Assembly (NCBI GenBank): GCA_964017145.1
Contig: CAXHKQ010000192.1
Coordinates: 1-35,632 of the forward strand
DNA length: 35,632 bases
Reading direction: 5' to 3'
Source of the DNA: Agrocybe praecox
Lineage: Eukaryota; Basidiomycota; Agaricomycetes; Agaricales; Agrocybaceae
The notes under the pieces were generated by a model. It was not told the origin of the DNA, ran no database searches, and saw nothing but the letters and a program-made list of their open reading frames with translations. This document shows positions 1-11,968 of this stretch, piece by piece (within the stretch, counting starts at the first letter, position 1; each line of letters begins with the position of its first letter). Position numbers and translations under genes: made by a program.

Positions 1-463
1 AACTTGCCTATATTGCTAAGTATCTTTAGTGGATCGACTCAAACTATATAAGTTGCAAGGAGTCTTTTGCATAAGAACGGTATGAATATAAAACAGAATC
101 CTATTAACCCTAACAACAAGGTCTACACACTAGTCTGAAAGGATTCCTAAGCTTATGAATTCGGTTGTCAACAATGAATTATCACTTTGAGTATCTCAAG
201 TCATAAGTAAACTGACATAGCTATATACCAACTGTTTGTTTCATCCATAAGTAAATGTTACTTTTGTACAATTTTGAACTATAAGAGTACTTAAAAGGAA
301 CTATAGGACATATTCATCTATGTTACAGATGTGGGTTCTAGATTCAAGCCTAGCTTAAACAAGACACTCACCAGAAGTTCTTTACATGTATCATTGGTGG
401 TTTCATTACTGCATAAGGGCTTAAATACAATGATAGACATCATATCTATCCTACAAAAGCCTC
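1..463. other. AT-rich stretch without a recognised gene
   Basis: No open frame with family resemblance, splice-compatible exon chain or RNA gene was found. The longest frame here (from 331) runs into the tandem repeat and has no coding character. Confidence 0.5.
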
Positions 464-885
464 AGAATACTGTGAATTATGCATTGAAAGCTATGATTTT
501 GACTGATGTCCAAATATGGAAGTTATTTCCCAATTGGGATGTTTCCGCTTTTTCACCATATTAGAATATGACAGGGTTTTCAGATTGACTTTGATATTGG
601 GGCCTATAGAACTCATCATATCCCAAAGAATACTGTGAATTATGCATTGAAAGCTATGATTTTGATTGATGTCCAAATATGGAAGTTATTTCCCAATTGG
701 GATGTTTCCGCTTTTTCACCATATTAGAATATGACAGGGTTTTCAGATTGACTTTGATATTGGGGCCTATAGAACTCATCATATCCCAAAGAATACTGTG
801 AATTATGCATTGAAAGCTATGATTTTGATTGATGTCCAAATATGGAAGTTATTTCCCAATTGGGATATTTCCGCTTTTTCACCAT
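464..885. repeat. 163-bp tandem repeat, about 2.6 copies
   Basis: Unit starts (AGAATACTGTGAATTATGC) fall at 464, 627 and 790, giving an exact 163-bp period. Copies 1 and 2 are almost identical; the third breaks off after the TTTTTCACCATATT motif near 885. Each unit contains the small palindrome CCCAATTGGG. The short minus-strand frames predicted here are identical to each other because the DNA is repeated, and they are not credible genes. Confidence 0.9.
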
Positions 886-1235
886 ATTTTAAGAGATTAA
901 ACCTACTATGCTTGCTATATAAGGTATCTATAGACTCTTGAAGTAGTCTAACAGTCTTCAAGAGGACTTGTGATGTATAAAAGTATAGCAAAAGTTCGCT
1001 TTTTGGACATATTTATAAATAAGTCATATTATTTTTGAACATTATCCAGATGCACTTCTGTGCATCCATCCTTTCTCTTTGTATTTATGCATTTTTAAAG
1101 GTCTTATAAATCATTATAAATCACTAGAACCTATATCCACCTCTTTTTTGTGGCAAAAAAGCGCCCAAAACATGAGAAATCAGACAATGTAGCCTTTTGG
1201 GCATTTAATTATGTGAGATATTCCAAACACACATT
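886..1235. other. AT-rich intergenic DNA
   Basis: No gene, RNA or clear repeat seen between the 163-bp tandem array and the GATA-type array. Confidence 0.4.
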
Positions 1236-1569
1236 TGATAAGATAAGATAAGATAATGATAAGATAATGATAAGATAGGATAAGATAGGATAGAATAAGA
1301 TAGGATAGAATAAGATATGATAAGATATGATAAGATAGGATAGGATAGGATAAGATATGATATGATATGATATGATATGATATGATAAGATATGATAAGA
1401 TAGGATAAGATAGGATAAGATAGGATATGATATGATAGGATAAGATAGGATATGATAGGATAAGATATGATATGATAAGATAGGATAAGATAGGATAGGA
1501 TAGGATAGGATAAGATATGATAAGATAGGATAAGATAGGATAGGATAGAATAAGATATGATAAGATAAC
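1236..1569. repeat. GATAN pentanucleotide array
   Basis: About 330 bp made almost only of 5-nt units GATAA, GATAG and GATAT in irregular order, with a few 6-nt slips near the left end. It is an interrupted microsatellite. Every unit has the GATA core bound by fungal GATA-type zinc-finger regulators, so the tract offers several dozen potential sites on one strand. Whether any protein uses them is unknown. Confidence 0.9.
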
Positions 1570-1738
1570 TACTATCTAGATAAGATATTTATTAAAATAG
1601 CTACAAGTCAGATAAGATATTCAAAGCATAGCCACAGTAAAATAAAACATTACAGTATAGCCACACATCAGATTAGATCTAGTGACATTGTCACACTTTT
1701 TCTAAAAATGTTTTTGGGTCTTTATTTAGAAGGGTAGA

Positions 1739-1862
1739 AATGTTTTATATTGTAAAATGTTTTAAAATATGCTAAAATGTTTCAAAGTGCGAAAACATTT
1801 TAAAGGACAAAAATGTTTTAAAAGAAATGTTTTGTGCAAAAATGTTTCTACAAAAACATTCT
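1739..1862. repeat. Cluster of AAATGTTTT / AAAACATTT words
   Basis: The word AAATGTTT or its complement recurs roughly ten times in both orientations over 125 bp, just outside the 3' end of the Plavaka transposase. Subterminal clusters of short words are common in CACTA-like elements, so this could be the subterminal region of the Plavaka element. That is inference; no matching cluster was recognised on the other side. Confidence 0.5.
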
Positions 1863-1865
1863 AAA

Positions 1866-1914
1866 GGGCCTATTAGGTTGTTCATTTATCAGAAATTAAT
1901 CAACCTAATAGGTC
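1866..1914. repeat. Hairpin with 15-bp arms
   Basis: Arms 1866-1880 (GGGCCTATTAGGTTG) and 1900-1915 (CAACCTAATAGGTCC) pair at 14 of 15 positions around a loop of about 20 nt. It lies 37 bp beyond the Plavaka stop codon. It could be a transcription-end structure, an element end or a remnant foldback insertion. Confidence 0.6.
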
Positions 1915-1950
1915 CTTACTGTGGTTCACTGAAGTGTACATTGCTACATA

Positions 1951-4900
1951 TTAACAGAGATTTTGTGCTATTAAAAAGGTATCTACTTCGATGTAAGGGT
2001 TAAAAAAAAATTGAGTACATGTTTCGAGTACATTTTCGGTCGTTAAAGACTTGTCCATTGCTAAGCCATACCTCGGCGTGAGATGAACGGCACGTACGAT
2101 GTCCTTAACTGATATAACTGCTGCGTTCCGACGAAGATTTCGCGTACTTCGCTTGAGGGTGTGCATGCCGCTCACTGGATCAATTTGACCAAGCGGTGTG
2201 AACCATTCGATGTACGCCAGTGGATGAGCAACAGCGAGACGTCCGAAATGAGGTGGTAGGTCGAAAATGAACCGAACATGTGCCACACGGAGACCTGGTT
2301 ACAAAGGCATCACTCATAAACACTTATAATAGCAAAGATAGACAACTCAGAAGTGCGCACCAGAGAACCCCTTTCCCTCCATATATTCCTTTTTTTTTTC
2401 TATAACTAATGCCATATCATGCACTGCTGCCTTCCCCAGCTTACGTCCCTGAGCTGCAGTGGCCGGTAATGTTTGTATGCGGTGAGTCCTCGCCTTGTTG
2501 TTTATGTATGGGTTCTTGGGTAACTTGACCGTTATTTGGCGATAGGCATTGAATCGGTCCAACATGTTTGGTGAGATAGGAACATCACGACCGGATAGGT
2601 GGGTATCAAGGAAGGATTTGAGAGCAGGAAGGAAGTCAATAGCTCCGAAGTCTGAAGCTATTTGATTGATGGTGATGTTGCAGAAAGGTGGTGATTTGGC
2701 AACGCGGTAAGTTGTTGATGTCACATTTTTCGGTGTTGTGGCTGTGTCACACTGTGACAATGGTTGACTTGAACCATCATCATTGTGCGCGTCATCATCC
2801 AGCACTCCCTCTTCTACGTTCATATCGCCTTGTTTCAATAGTGTGGGCAATGACTGTGACATCCACATCAGGTAAGAGTCTTTTATCCACATTGACTCCT
2901 GCCGCTGAAGCCATTTGGCCATTTGTTCGATATAGTCGCATTTATTACTTGCACAATACGCTGACTTTGCAACGTCAATGTGGAGCCGCTCTGGAGACTC
3001 GGTATTGTAGCCATCGGTGGATCCCAGCTGGCGTATGCACTCGACATAATGCACTATTGCATGCAACTTGGGTATGTTGAAATTTTCTCGGATTCCAAGC
3101 TCAACGAAAATATGCTTATTGTTGTGAAATATTTTTAGGCTATTTTCGAGGGCGGTGAGAGTCTGACTGGTTTGCATGTGAAGTTGGGAGTAGTAGATAA
3201 AGTCCAGCAGGGACTTCGCCACCGTAAGCACCTTCGAGTTTACTCCTCCCGCCAGTACTGGAATAAATACTTTTTCCATTTCCTTATGCTCCGTTCCAGT
3301 CCACTGCATCACAGTCGATATACCCTTCTTGAAGTGGCGAAGTCCAGGGTACGGCGACATTGACTTAAAGTGAGCGTCCAACTCAGCTTCACCAATCACA
3401 GCTGTACACCACTTTACGAGATGGTCTTTGAAGACTCCCTTGTGGACTTGGTGCAGCAAATCAGGTGTAAAAGAGTTGAAGATGTCGGTATGTGGAAGAT
3501 CTTTCCAGAATGGCGTGTACACAGCTCTGATTCCATCCTTATCAAACATGACAGGATCGCCTCCTTGTTGATGCTGGGATAAGGTGTGCAGGGTAGCTTC
3601 GGGACTTCGTCTAGGTTCGTCTGTCATATTCCCTCTCCGTAGGACTAACTGTGCATTTAGGGCATCGATTCTCCATGCAACAAGCTACAAGACACTGCTC
3701 CAGGTAGTCTGCGACATATGCAGCTAGGATCAAGTGGAAAAGGTGTACGAATCCATCGGCGCATGCAATCTCAACACCCGCCTCGCCAACCTTCTTCAGC
3801 GACTCAAGGATCTTGGCCATGCAAAAGTGGAAGAGACGGTATCCTGCAAGCGAACGTGTTGCTTCTCGATAACATTCGAGCTTAACCACCCCAAGAGAAT
3901 TGTTCCGTGAGATGTAGGTTGACGGCGAACTTCCTTTGATAGGTTGCCCAACTTTAGATACACCGGCCAAGCAGATTTGTCGCCTTTGAATACAGAGAGC
4001 TGAGTTTTGTCTGAAGAGAGGATGATGGGAGCAATGGTCGCGCCGTCTGGTAAAGTGTCCTGTTGTATTCCTTCATTATTGTTGATTCTAACTACGTACA
4101 AAGATGGCTGCTTACTTGTTCATTCCACCACCAATCTCCAGTCCACATCTCGTCGTATATGCGCTCCTGGCCATCCTTATCGGCATATACACACTCGGGT
4201 GTAAAAGATAAGTAATCCTTGAAGTTTGGATTCGAGAGCAACTCCCTGATACACTCGATAGGATCGCGGAACCATAGTTCGAGGTCTTTGGTCATTGCGT
4301 GGCCTTCGTCATCGAGTAAATCGCCCTCGGCCTTGATAACATGGCATTGCCATGCGGGCCCCGTCGGAAGCTGGTCAATTTTCTTCAGGTACGAGTATGT
4401 ATTGTGAAATGACAAGTCGCTACGATTTTTAACCTATCCACATTACACAGGTAAGGGACACGAAATTGACAAGGAACGGAATGAACACACAATAGGCAGC
4501 TTTAGGTACTCATCTATTGCTGTATGTCCCACTCTTGCAGATAACCATCTCGCTAGCTCCCATTCTTCTTCATCTTTGAATGGCGCCCAATTATTCTCGT
4601 TTTGGCGCGCCTGGTCCTCCCTCAACAGTTCAAACTTTGTCTTCGCGGGTCTCAATGGTGTTCTAACTGGCCTTGGATATGGCTCAATATATCGACGTTC
4701 CGCTGTACATGGCCTTCACTCGTCGTCATCATCATCTTCAGCATCTTCTACCCTCGCACGTTTTGAAGGACTGGGAGAACTTGATCCCGGCTCAAAGCCC
4801 TGAAAATCAAACATATTCAGTTCTACTCTATCGTGATCCTCATCTGTGCAGGGACTTGTTGGGCGAGCTTCTTCTGGTTTATTCCGTGGCCTTTGAGGTT

Positions 4901-5024
4901 CGTTTAATGTAAGTGTTGCTTCCCATTGTATTTTACAGGTCTTCGAGGCTGAAATATGTCGGTTTAGATGAGATGATGGAATTGATTTATGACAATAGGC
5001 GCAACGACTGTAGTCAGGCTTCAT
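1951..5024 (-). pseudogene. Plavaka-family (CACTA-like) transposase, decayed
   Basis: Plavaka transposases belong to the CACTA-like DDE elements expanded in Agaricomycetes. Reading from ATG at 5024, the N-terminus has a C2H2-like finger (CAYC...HLNRHI) and an acidic, serine-rich stretch. It then shows family landmarks: WELARWL, the WWWNEQ junction, LSSDKTQLSVF, VYLKLGN, HLILAAYVADYLEQCLV with CPKC, DLLHQVHKG, the DUF6830-like region (NITINQIASDFGAIDF) and the C-terminal AYIEWFTP...STRNLRRNA...NPYIEVDTF. Exons fit 5024-4491, 4433-4116, 4059-2361 and 2294-1951 with introns of 56-66 nt and conserved phase. Three lesions break it: an in-frame TGA at 4718-4716 after the acidic tract, a one-base frame slip in the G-run near 3890, and a second near 3630. 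It lies head to head with the DUF6532-type gene. Confidence 0.88.
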
Positions 5025-5336
5025 TATTTTTAATCCAAGGAGGCTGATGATAGGTAGAAGGTAGAATATGATAGACAGAATATGTATGAACACCAACGAA
5101 TATTGGAATATTTGATTTTCGGGAGAATGTCCTAAAAGAGCCATGCACGTCGTGGGAATATTAAGTTTTCAGGTCTTCCTACTGGACCACCACTGTCCTT
5201 CGTCATTCTGAGTGATAACTCATACGTAGCGTCCGATATGCGGCGGCTGCATGCTCGCGCCAGGTATAAAAGTAAGTCTTGGAACTTTTCCTCCGATTTC
5301 TCCCTCACTTTTTGCCACCAGTGCTGGTTTTCGAAC
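5025..5336. promoter_or_regulatory. Shared divergent upstream region
   Basis: This 312-bp gap separates the starts of two divergent genes, the Plavaka transposase (minus, ATG 5024) and the DUF6532-type gene (plus, ATG 5337), so it must hold both promoters. The plus strand has CCAGGTATAAAAG at about 5259-5271, a TATA-like box some 65-75 bp before the plus-strand ATG. No other element is claimed. Confidence 0.45.
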
Positions 5337-7668
5337 ATGCCCACTTCGTCGCGGGCTCAGGAGCATGATGAAGGTACGTAGTATTACATTAAATCCATGA
5401 CTAGCCTATGCTAACCTACTACTATGGTCAGATACTTCCCATCCTGAAACAACCAGCAGTCATGGGCGATCTAAACGCGACCGTCGGCCTTCGGAGAAAG
5501 TCATGGAAACTCATAAGTCAGCAAAATTTTATTGGTCTTTCTCTATGCTAATTTTTACTATATGCTAGGGTTAGAACAAGAGAAAGCGCAAGAGCGACAA
5601 GCGATCCTTGATGCCAATCGCGCGAAACGTGCCAAGCAAGCTGAGCAAAAACGTAACAAGGAGGCAGGAGTTAATCGCGATGCAGGTCCTGACGACGAGC
5701 AGAGGCCTGATGGCTCAGTAAGTAACAGATTACTTCTTTTTTTTTTTAATGTGATACTAATTCAATTGTCTAGTTTACAGCGGTCAAGGTACCTACAAAG
5801 GCTCCAAAAGCTGTCAAGACTAGTGTCCCTAAAGTAGCGGGGCTTGTCGCAAGACAGAATAAGGTGCCACCACCTATACCTGCGCTGCTCCCTGCACCAC
5901 ACATTGCAAGTCCTGGTCACCGTGATCACCATATGCGCCCAGCAAGTTCTCCGCCTCCTGCCCCAGCAGCCCACAGTATCTACCACTCTCACTGCCATGT
6001 GAGCTCTCCTGTTCGGGCTTCTGCTCATTCTAAAAGCCCTCCCAAACATCACCAGCCATCAACTGCCAGTGGTACCCATCCGAGTTCACGCTCTAGAAGC
6101 TCACGGGGCTGGTCTCGCTCGCGTTCGCCTCGAGCTGCCTCCCGCGGTCGTTCGCGATCGTCTCGAGCTATGTCTCGTCGCGATCGCTCACATTCATCTC
6201 AAGCCACCTCTCATCGTGGTCGTTCGCGTTCGTCTCGAGCTGTGTCTCATCACGATCACTCACGTTCATCTCGAGCTGCTTCCCATGGTCGCTCACCTTC
6301 GTCTTGAGCTGCCTCCCGTGGTCGCTCGCATGCATCTCGAGCCGGTGCCTATCAAAGTCACTCTCATAGTCGCTCTCGTTCACCACTCCGTCGACTCCAC
6401 CGCCGCTACTCTCACTCTCGCAGTTCCCATCAACAATCTGCATCACCCTCTCGCTCTCGCAGCCGTAGTCCTCCTGTCAATGACAATGCACATGCTGCTA
6501 CACGCAAGCGGAACAGGTCATCAGACCGCGGCAGCAACAGCGAGAGCAAGCCTTCCAATCTCAGCACAGTCTTTGTGAAGGCTCAGAAGATTACGAACAA
6601 CGCTGGTCGCCCAAAAGCATCGGACTATGATGATGTTTCGAGAGAAGTCATCCTCAAAGCATCATCCGTGTACCGCGCACTCATTTCCACATCTTCACCA
6701 TTCCCCACTACCAACGAAGAAATATTACATGTCAAGACTGCCTGGGCCCGTGCTAATCGTGACACCGCTCAACCTGTTCCTATTGCTATCACCCCAATCA
6801 TTGGAAAAATAGTAAGTCTTTTTTTACACACTTTTATCGGTTGCTCAGCATTTTATTCTTAGATCACAGCCCGGGGCTCTCAGATCCGAAGTGAGATCAA
6901 AGCAAATGCATTCGACCTAGTCGAATCATTGTATGGATTTGAGAGCAGGCATGGAAGTTCGGTAATCAACGAAAATCAGCGTCTCGTTGAAATTCTCAAA
7001 GAAAAGGATTCGGGCCTCTTGTACAAAGTAAGTATTTCAAATACATCTTGTGTTCGCTTTTTACTCATAAATGCCTCATTCAAGGATCCAGTCCAACGTA
7101 CGGGTCTTTATCAGCACCCAATCATTCAAAAAGTTATCAATAAATCCTGGTTTAGCAATGCTCGTGATGAAGGTATTGTGTACGCGGATCTGTTCAGTCC
7201 GCTCTCCATCGAGGCCCTCGCTTTAGTATTTGCTGCAGTATGTCTTCTATTAACGCTAACAATCATTGCATAGCTGAATTTATTTTTACAGATTGAGTGT
7301 GGTATTGATGCATGGGCTACCGGGGTCAAGTTAGAAGTCCCATTTTATTCATCCGACTATAAGAAAGTATGGATTCGACATTTACACACATTAGAGGAGT
7401 ATGGTGTAGCTACAGCGGAAGTTGATCTTTTAGGAAAGCTTCAAAAATTATCGTATTCGCAAGGACGGTAAGTTTCTTTTATCTTCGCAATAAGTATGCT
7501 TTTACTTATACTTCTTTCAGAGCCCACGCAGGCGTCCAACCAATTACGTCTGCTACAGCGACAAGGTCTGTACTAGGAGCCGACGCATTTGCTGCCACAA
7601 TGCGCGAGTACAAAGCTAGTCAATCAATAGATAAACAGAACGAAAATGATGATGAAGTAGAATATTAG
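5337..7668 (+). pseudogene. DUF6532-type protein gene with one in-frame stop
   Basis: Function is unknown; the C-terminal half matches the DUF6532 family common in Agaricomycetes. Proposed exons are 5337-5373, 5432 to about 5525, about 5570-5717, 5774-6811, 6863-7027, 7085-7237, 7292-7467 and 7521-7668. Phases agree from exon 3 onward; the exon 2/3 donor is unresolved. The N-terminus is basic with a helical, charge-rich stretch (QEKAQERQAILDANRAKRAK). Next comes a serine/arginine/histidine-rich region of SR-dipeptide type (about 6080-6540), then the conserved part with SSVYRALIST, FSNARDEGIVYADLFSPLSIEALALV and IECGIDAWATG. A TGA at 6305-6307 interrupts the SR region, where neighbouring repeats have the codon CGA (SSRAAS), so a C-to-T change is likely. 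Without that codon the rest is open to the TAG at 7666. It may be part of the Plavaka element or a host gene. Confidence 0.75.
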
Positions 7669-8539
7669 TATATTGACTGTTTGTTACCGAATTTTGAATT
7701 GATTTTTTCTGTCTGCTTTGCTATGTATGCGAATAAAAATATATTGAGTGGTATACATAAAGATCTTACCTGTTACATTGAACTATACGGTCGTATGTAG
7801 AACTATGAGACTATGATGATATAAAACTATGATATACTATATTTAGCTATATGTCACAATTGTTGTTGCATAGATAACTATACAAGCTATATATCAGGGG
7901 ACTGGCCATTTAGCTATCGAAGCTATGTAGACTATATATTTCTGTATAGACTTCTGAAATTTTCCTGATGTGGTCATAGGATGCATCGGATGGGTTACCT
8001 GAAGCAAGTAATGGTACTGAGCAAGTTTGGGCAGAATTTAAGGGTTCTGGAATTTGAACCAAAGGTGGTGGGAGGAGATCAAGTTGAATTTTGGAAGGGT
8101 CCTCAACAGATGCATCGGACGACACTGATGAGAAGGGCAAGAGGCTGAATAGATTAGGGTTATTTTTGTTACGTTCCTGTAGCAACACTGTCTCAGCAAG
8201 TAGGTGAAGAAAATTGAAGTCAGGGTTGGCAGGTATGACGATAGGCATGACAAGTTCGGAAAGAATATTGCGGTATGAGGGGGGTATGGATGTGAAGGGT
8301 GTCCCGCGTCTACAGACAGCTAAGAGAGGTTACCAGGCTTGATGACCGTGCTCAAATCTGCCTTGAACACGAAGCACTTGAAGAATATATAGAAGTAAGG
8401 GGTAAGAAATTCAACCAGCTGATTTGTCAAGTCCGAAACACATGATGCACTGAAATTGTGTCAGCAATTCCATTTTTGGTTCTAAGTCCAAAAATACACT
8501 TCTTATTTCTACTCAACGACTCTGAATTCCAAGTCGTCT
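7669..8539. other. Intergenic region with CTATA-rich words
   Basis: From about 7780 to 7960 the words ACTATGATAT, AGCTATAT, AACTATAC and GACTATAT recur in a loose series, resembling the subterminal motifs of a DNA transposon. A minus-strand frame of 112 codons (8248-7910) exists but shows no family resemblance and a second overlapping frame of similar quality, so I do not call it a gene. No inverted partner to the left side of the Plavaka region was found. Confidence 0.35.
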
Positions 8540-11500
8540 ATGTCTTCTTCAAGGCCCAGGAAAAAACACCGGCCCAATACTGCCTACCACAATTCTGTTC
8601 CTGTCTTTAACGAATACAGCACCATCCATGCAAGTGAAGGTCGCTTGAGAAGAGTTGGGAGTCAAAATACATACCTGACGGCACCGAAGATACGCCAGTC
8701 ACAAATCATTGCAGACCAATGGGAAACTATTTCCTCGTGGTCTCCTCAGGATGACGATCAGTATGCCCTCGATCCATTGAGCAAGATGTACGATGAAGCT
8801 TTGGACCAGGAAATTATGACCACACCTTCTGTAACTGAGAACGTGAGGGAGAAGAAACCATGGAAGAAGTCTCAAGTTTCAGTAAGGAAATTACTTCTAT
8901 TGATAGAAAATATTTAGAACTAATTATCTGGCTACGACAGAAAAGACCCCATGTTGTTTGGAAGAATCAATATCGCCCGTCATACTTGGATGAACTCCTT
9001 CGATGGGATGGTCGGGGTGATTTTTTTGTAGACAGAGGTTGCCCAGACTGTGTCGCTCGAAAGGTTGAACCTCCAGGAGCTTGCGAGTACCGCTGTGAAC
9101 TATGCATAGTTCCTGACCTTACTTGTGCATCATGCTGTGTAAAGCGTCATCAAAATTCCCCCTTCCACATCATCACAGTATGTTGTATTACCTCTTTAAA
9201 CAGCCTATTTCCGACATTCAATCGTAAAGAAATGAACAGATGACCGCTTTGTCAAGGTCACACTCGAATCTCTGGGCCTTAAGATTCTGTTAAACCACTC
9301 CAGCATGTACTGCCAAAATCCAATACCATGCCATTCACGTCTCCTTGTCCTCCATACAAATGGCATACACAAGATTAGTATTCAATACTGCAGATGTGCG
9401 TGTTCCATTCCCTTCTACATACAACTTCTTCGGCATTGTTTCTATCCTGCAACACAACTGAGCATGAAAATGTGTGCAACTTTTGAGCTTCTGGACCAGC
9501 TACACAAGTACGCTCTAACTACCAACTCTTCGATGTACGATTTCTATTGTGGCCTGGAAAAATTATCAGATAATATGGGTCTTCATATGCCAAGGTCTCG
9601 CTACCGTGCTCTTTTCCGCATGTCTCTGCAGTGGCGCCATGTTAAATTGTTGAAGCGTGCTGGTCGTGATCACGACCCATCGGGTGCCAGTGAGACGTGC
9701 AATGGTGAATTGGCAGTTTTGTGCCTCTCTTGTCCATGTCCCGGAATAAACCTACCTGTTGGGTGGGAAAATGTTCTCAAAGGCTTGAAGTAAGTGTAGC
9801 TCTTTGTTGATCACAAAATGTCTATAACACTTCGTGCAACTAGGTACCTTTACATGGTCATTATTTGTATGGATGCCAATTTTAGGTTGAAAAACCAACT
9901 TGTATCGAATTATTCCCAAGATTCTGGGCTCAGAATAGGTTGGGCATATATTGTGCCGAGGTTACCTTACAAGGACTACGTATTGAGTCGGGCAGATGAC
10001 CAAGACATATGTATATATGGTAGATTGACTCTTGCATGATTAGCTCTAACGCACTGCAATTTATTTATTTTCTAGATTAGTACATGCATCGGCTTTCAGG
10101 CATTAGTGAAAGCAAATACCAAGTTCTCAAGAGGCCTTCGTTACACTGGGGTCAATGTGGCCGTCTGTGGGAGGTCGGAAATGATTTTACCCAATGGGGT
10201 GGGGAATCTTCATAAGGGAGAGAGGTATGTGATATTTTCATGTTTAGTTTCCTACTCTAACATCAAGTTTTACTGTAGATATGTGAATATGGACTACGTT
10301 TTCGGTTCTTCCCTACAGAGCGTCCTCGTACCTCTAGTACTCATCAGCTATGACATGGCATGTCAATGGTTCACCAATCTCTTCAAATGAATCGACTCTC
10401 ATTGGCCTGAAAACATCAAACCATCAGCCCAAGCAAAAATCTTACCCGCGATCCCTAAACTACATAAACCAATGCATCAGACTTTGGGCCATCAAGCTTA
10501 TTCACTCAATTTCATCCTAGGAGTTGGCTTCACAAATGGTGAATGTCCTGAGCGAGTGTGGAGCCCATACAATGCTTTAGGAAACTCGACCAAAAGCCAA
10601 GCTCCTGGTTCTCGACACGACATACTGGACGATCACTTTTCCTTTTGGAATTGGGAGAAGTATGTTTCTCAAGGCGACACCCTTCTATGCCGTTATTGAA
10701 GAGCAGTGGCTGACAGAAATACACAGGTGAAGGGCCACAAGAGCCTGTCATCTACCCTGCAAGAAGGCACTATAGAAACTTGGGAAAAGCTATGCGTCGA
10801 TTGGGAGGAGGATGTGTTTCTGAAAACAAAGCCTAATCCATACCATACTGATGGCGAATGTAAGTTCAATTCATCAGTTTCAATGCTTATAACCTTCCTG
10901 ATTTGGTCTGCAGGCATCTCTGAAAGCACAGTCCGAAAGCAATTTGCAGAAGAAGATCAATGCCAGCTAGATAGTGGCATTGTTACTCTGCACAAGACAA
11001 CTCCATCCAGCTTCATTGTTCTAGGGTTGGAACTCGAACATGCTCAGTAAGTAACAAAGAATAAAATTTATTGGACACCATTTCAATGATAAATATACAG
11101 ACGACGAATTAGACACATAGCTAACGATCCTCAGGCAAACTCAACTGCCCGGAAAGAAGGCTCTATCACCAAGCAACAGAACATGCTACATTCACGCATT
11201 CATGCTTGGGAAGTCCTCCTTCCATTTTACATGCCAGGATGGCTACCACTGCAAGCAGCTTTCGAACGATTACCCTTCATTGCCACGTCATTCCTTCCAA
11301 AATCTGAACATCCCAAGGACCAGATCCTTCCTCTTCCCTCACGAATTCCTGAGCCCTATCCCACACAAACCTGTATCTCGGGATTAGCTACAATTGAAAG
11401 CAGGATGTGCATGGCCCAGTGTGCCAATGCCCTCACATCATTGAGGCGCATCCTGAAGGTTAAACAACGACTTATCCTTTTCAAAAACAAGAACATCCGT

Positions 11501-11968
11501 GGGCAGCAGGATGGTACTCACTCCTGTGCACTTATAGACTCCATCCACATATGTGCATGTTCATTTGTAGAGAAGTACCAAGTGGCACGGGCTGCAAAAT
11601 CAGCATTGGACGGTCCTGGTGATTGGGAGAATACCTACCGAATATTAGAGGATGGCGATGTTCGTGGTTACCAGGATCCTGATCGCCTAGCCCCAAACGT
11701 TGGCCATCCAGGTGTATTAGAAGATGACCAGGTTATTAATGCCCCTCCACGGACACAACAAGGACTGGTCCTGTTTAACGAAACACGGGATCGACGAGAT
11801 GGTACTGGGGAAACTCGACACACATTATCTTGGATCTGGTTAAGTTCAGAAGCCATGTCAATTGAGGACAAACACAATGACATTCTCGTCTCCGAATGGG
11901 CGAAGAGCAGGGCAAGGTTTTTGCATGCAACCAAGGAGGTCTGATTGCTGAAGGAAGAGATGCATCGC
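8540..11968 (+). pseudogene. KDZ transposase, first copy (KDZ-1), interrupted and decayed
   Basis: KDZ transposases are DDE-type cut-and-paste enzymes with an N-terminal CxC2 cysteine cluster. Starting at ATG 8540 (MSSSRPRKKHRP, matching the start of KDZ-2), exon 1 ends at 8881. Exon 2 (8941-9177) is 237 nt, exactly as in KDZ-2, and holds the cysteines CPDC, YRCELC and CASCCVKRH. Later blocks include LLVLHTNGIH, MDANFRLKNQ (first acid), SYDMACQW (second) and CPERVW (third). Lesions are a frame slip at the exon 2/3 junction (about 9240), loss of the donor at 10007 (AT for GT), and in-frame TGA at 10388, 10697 and 11942. The frame ends abruptly after LLKEEMHR at 11968, where KDZ-2 continues with a conserved stretch; that remainder is found at 33233. 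The gene is a relic. Confidence 0.88.
11963..11968. repeat. Left hexamer CATCGC at the KDZ-1 breakpoint
   Basis: CATCGC ends the left part of KDZ-1 and recurs at 33227-33232 directly before the right part. Dropping everything between, with one hexamer kept, restores the KDZ reading frame without a gap, as expected for a target-site duplication around an insertion. With only 4 bp (TCGC) counted, the insert would begin with TG and end with CA, as LTR elements do. Confidence 0.6.

Noticed and set aside
491..991. Three similar minus-strand frames of 61-62 codons
   Set aside because: They repeat only because the DNA is a 163-bp tandem repeat; there is no coding signature.
6069..6578. Alternative plus-strand frame of 169 codons
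   Set aside because: It is a shadow of the SR-rich exon of the DUF6532-type gene; the proper frame continues past the TGA and joins conserved exons.
7910..8248. Minus-strand frame of 112 codons
   Set aside because: No recognised family, an overlapping frame of equal quality, and no convincing splice context.
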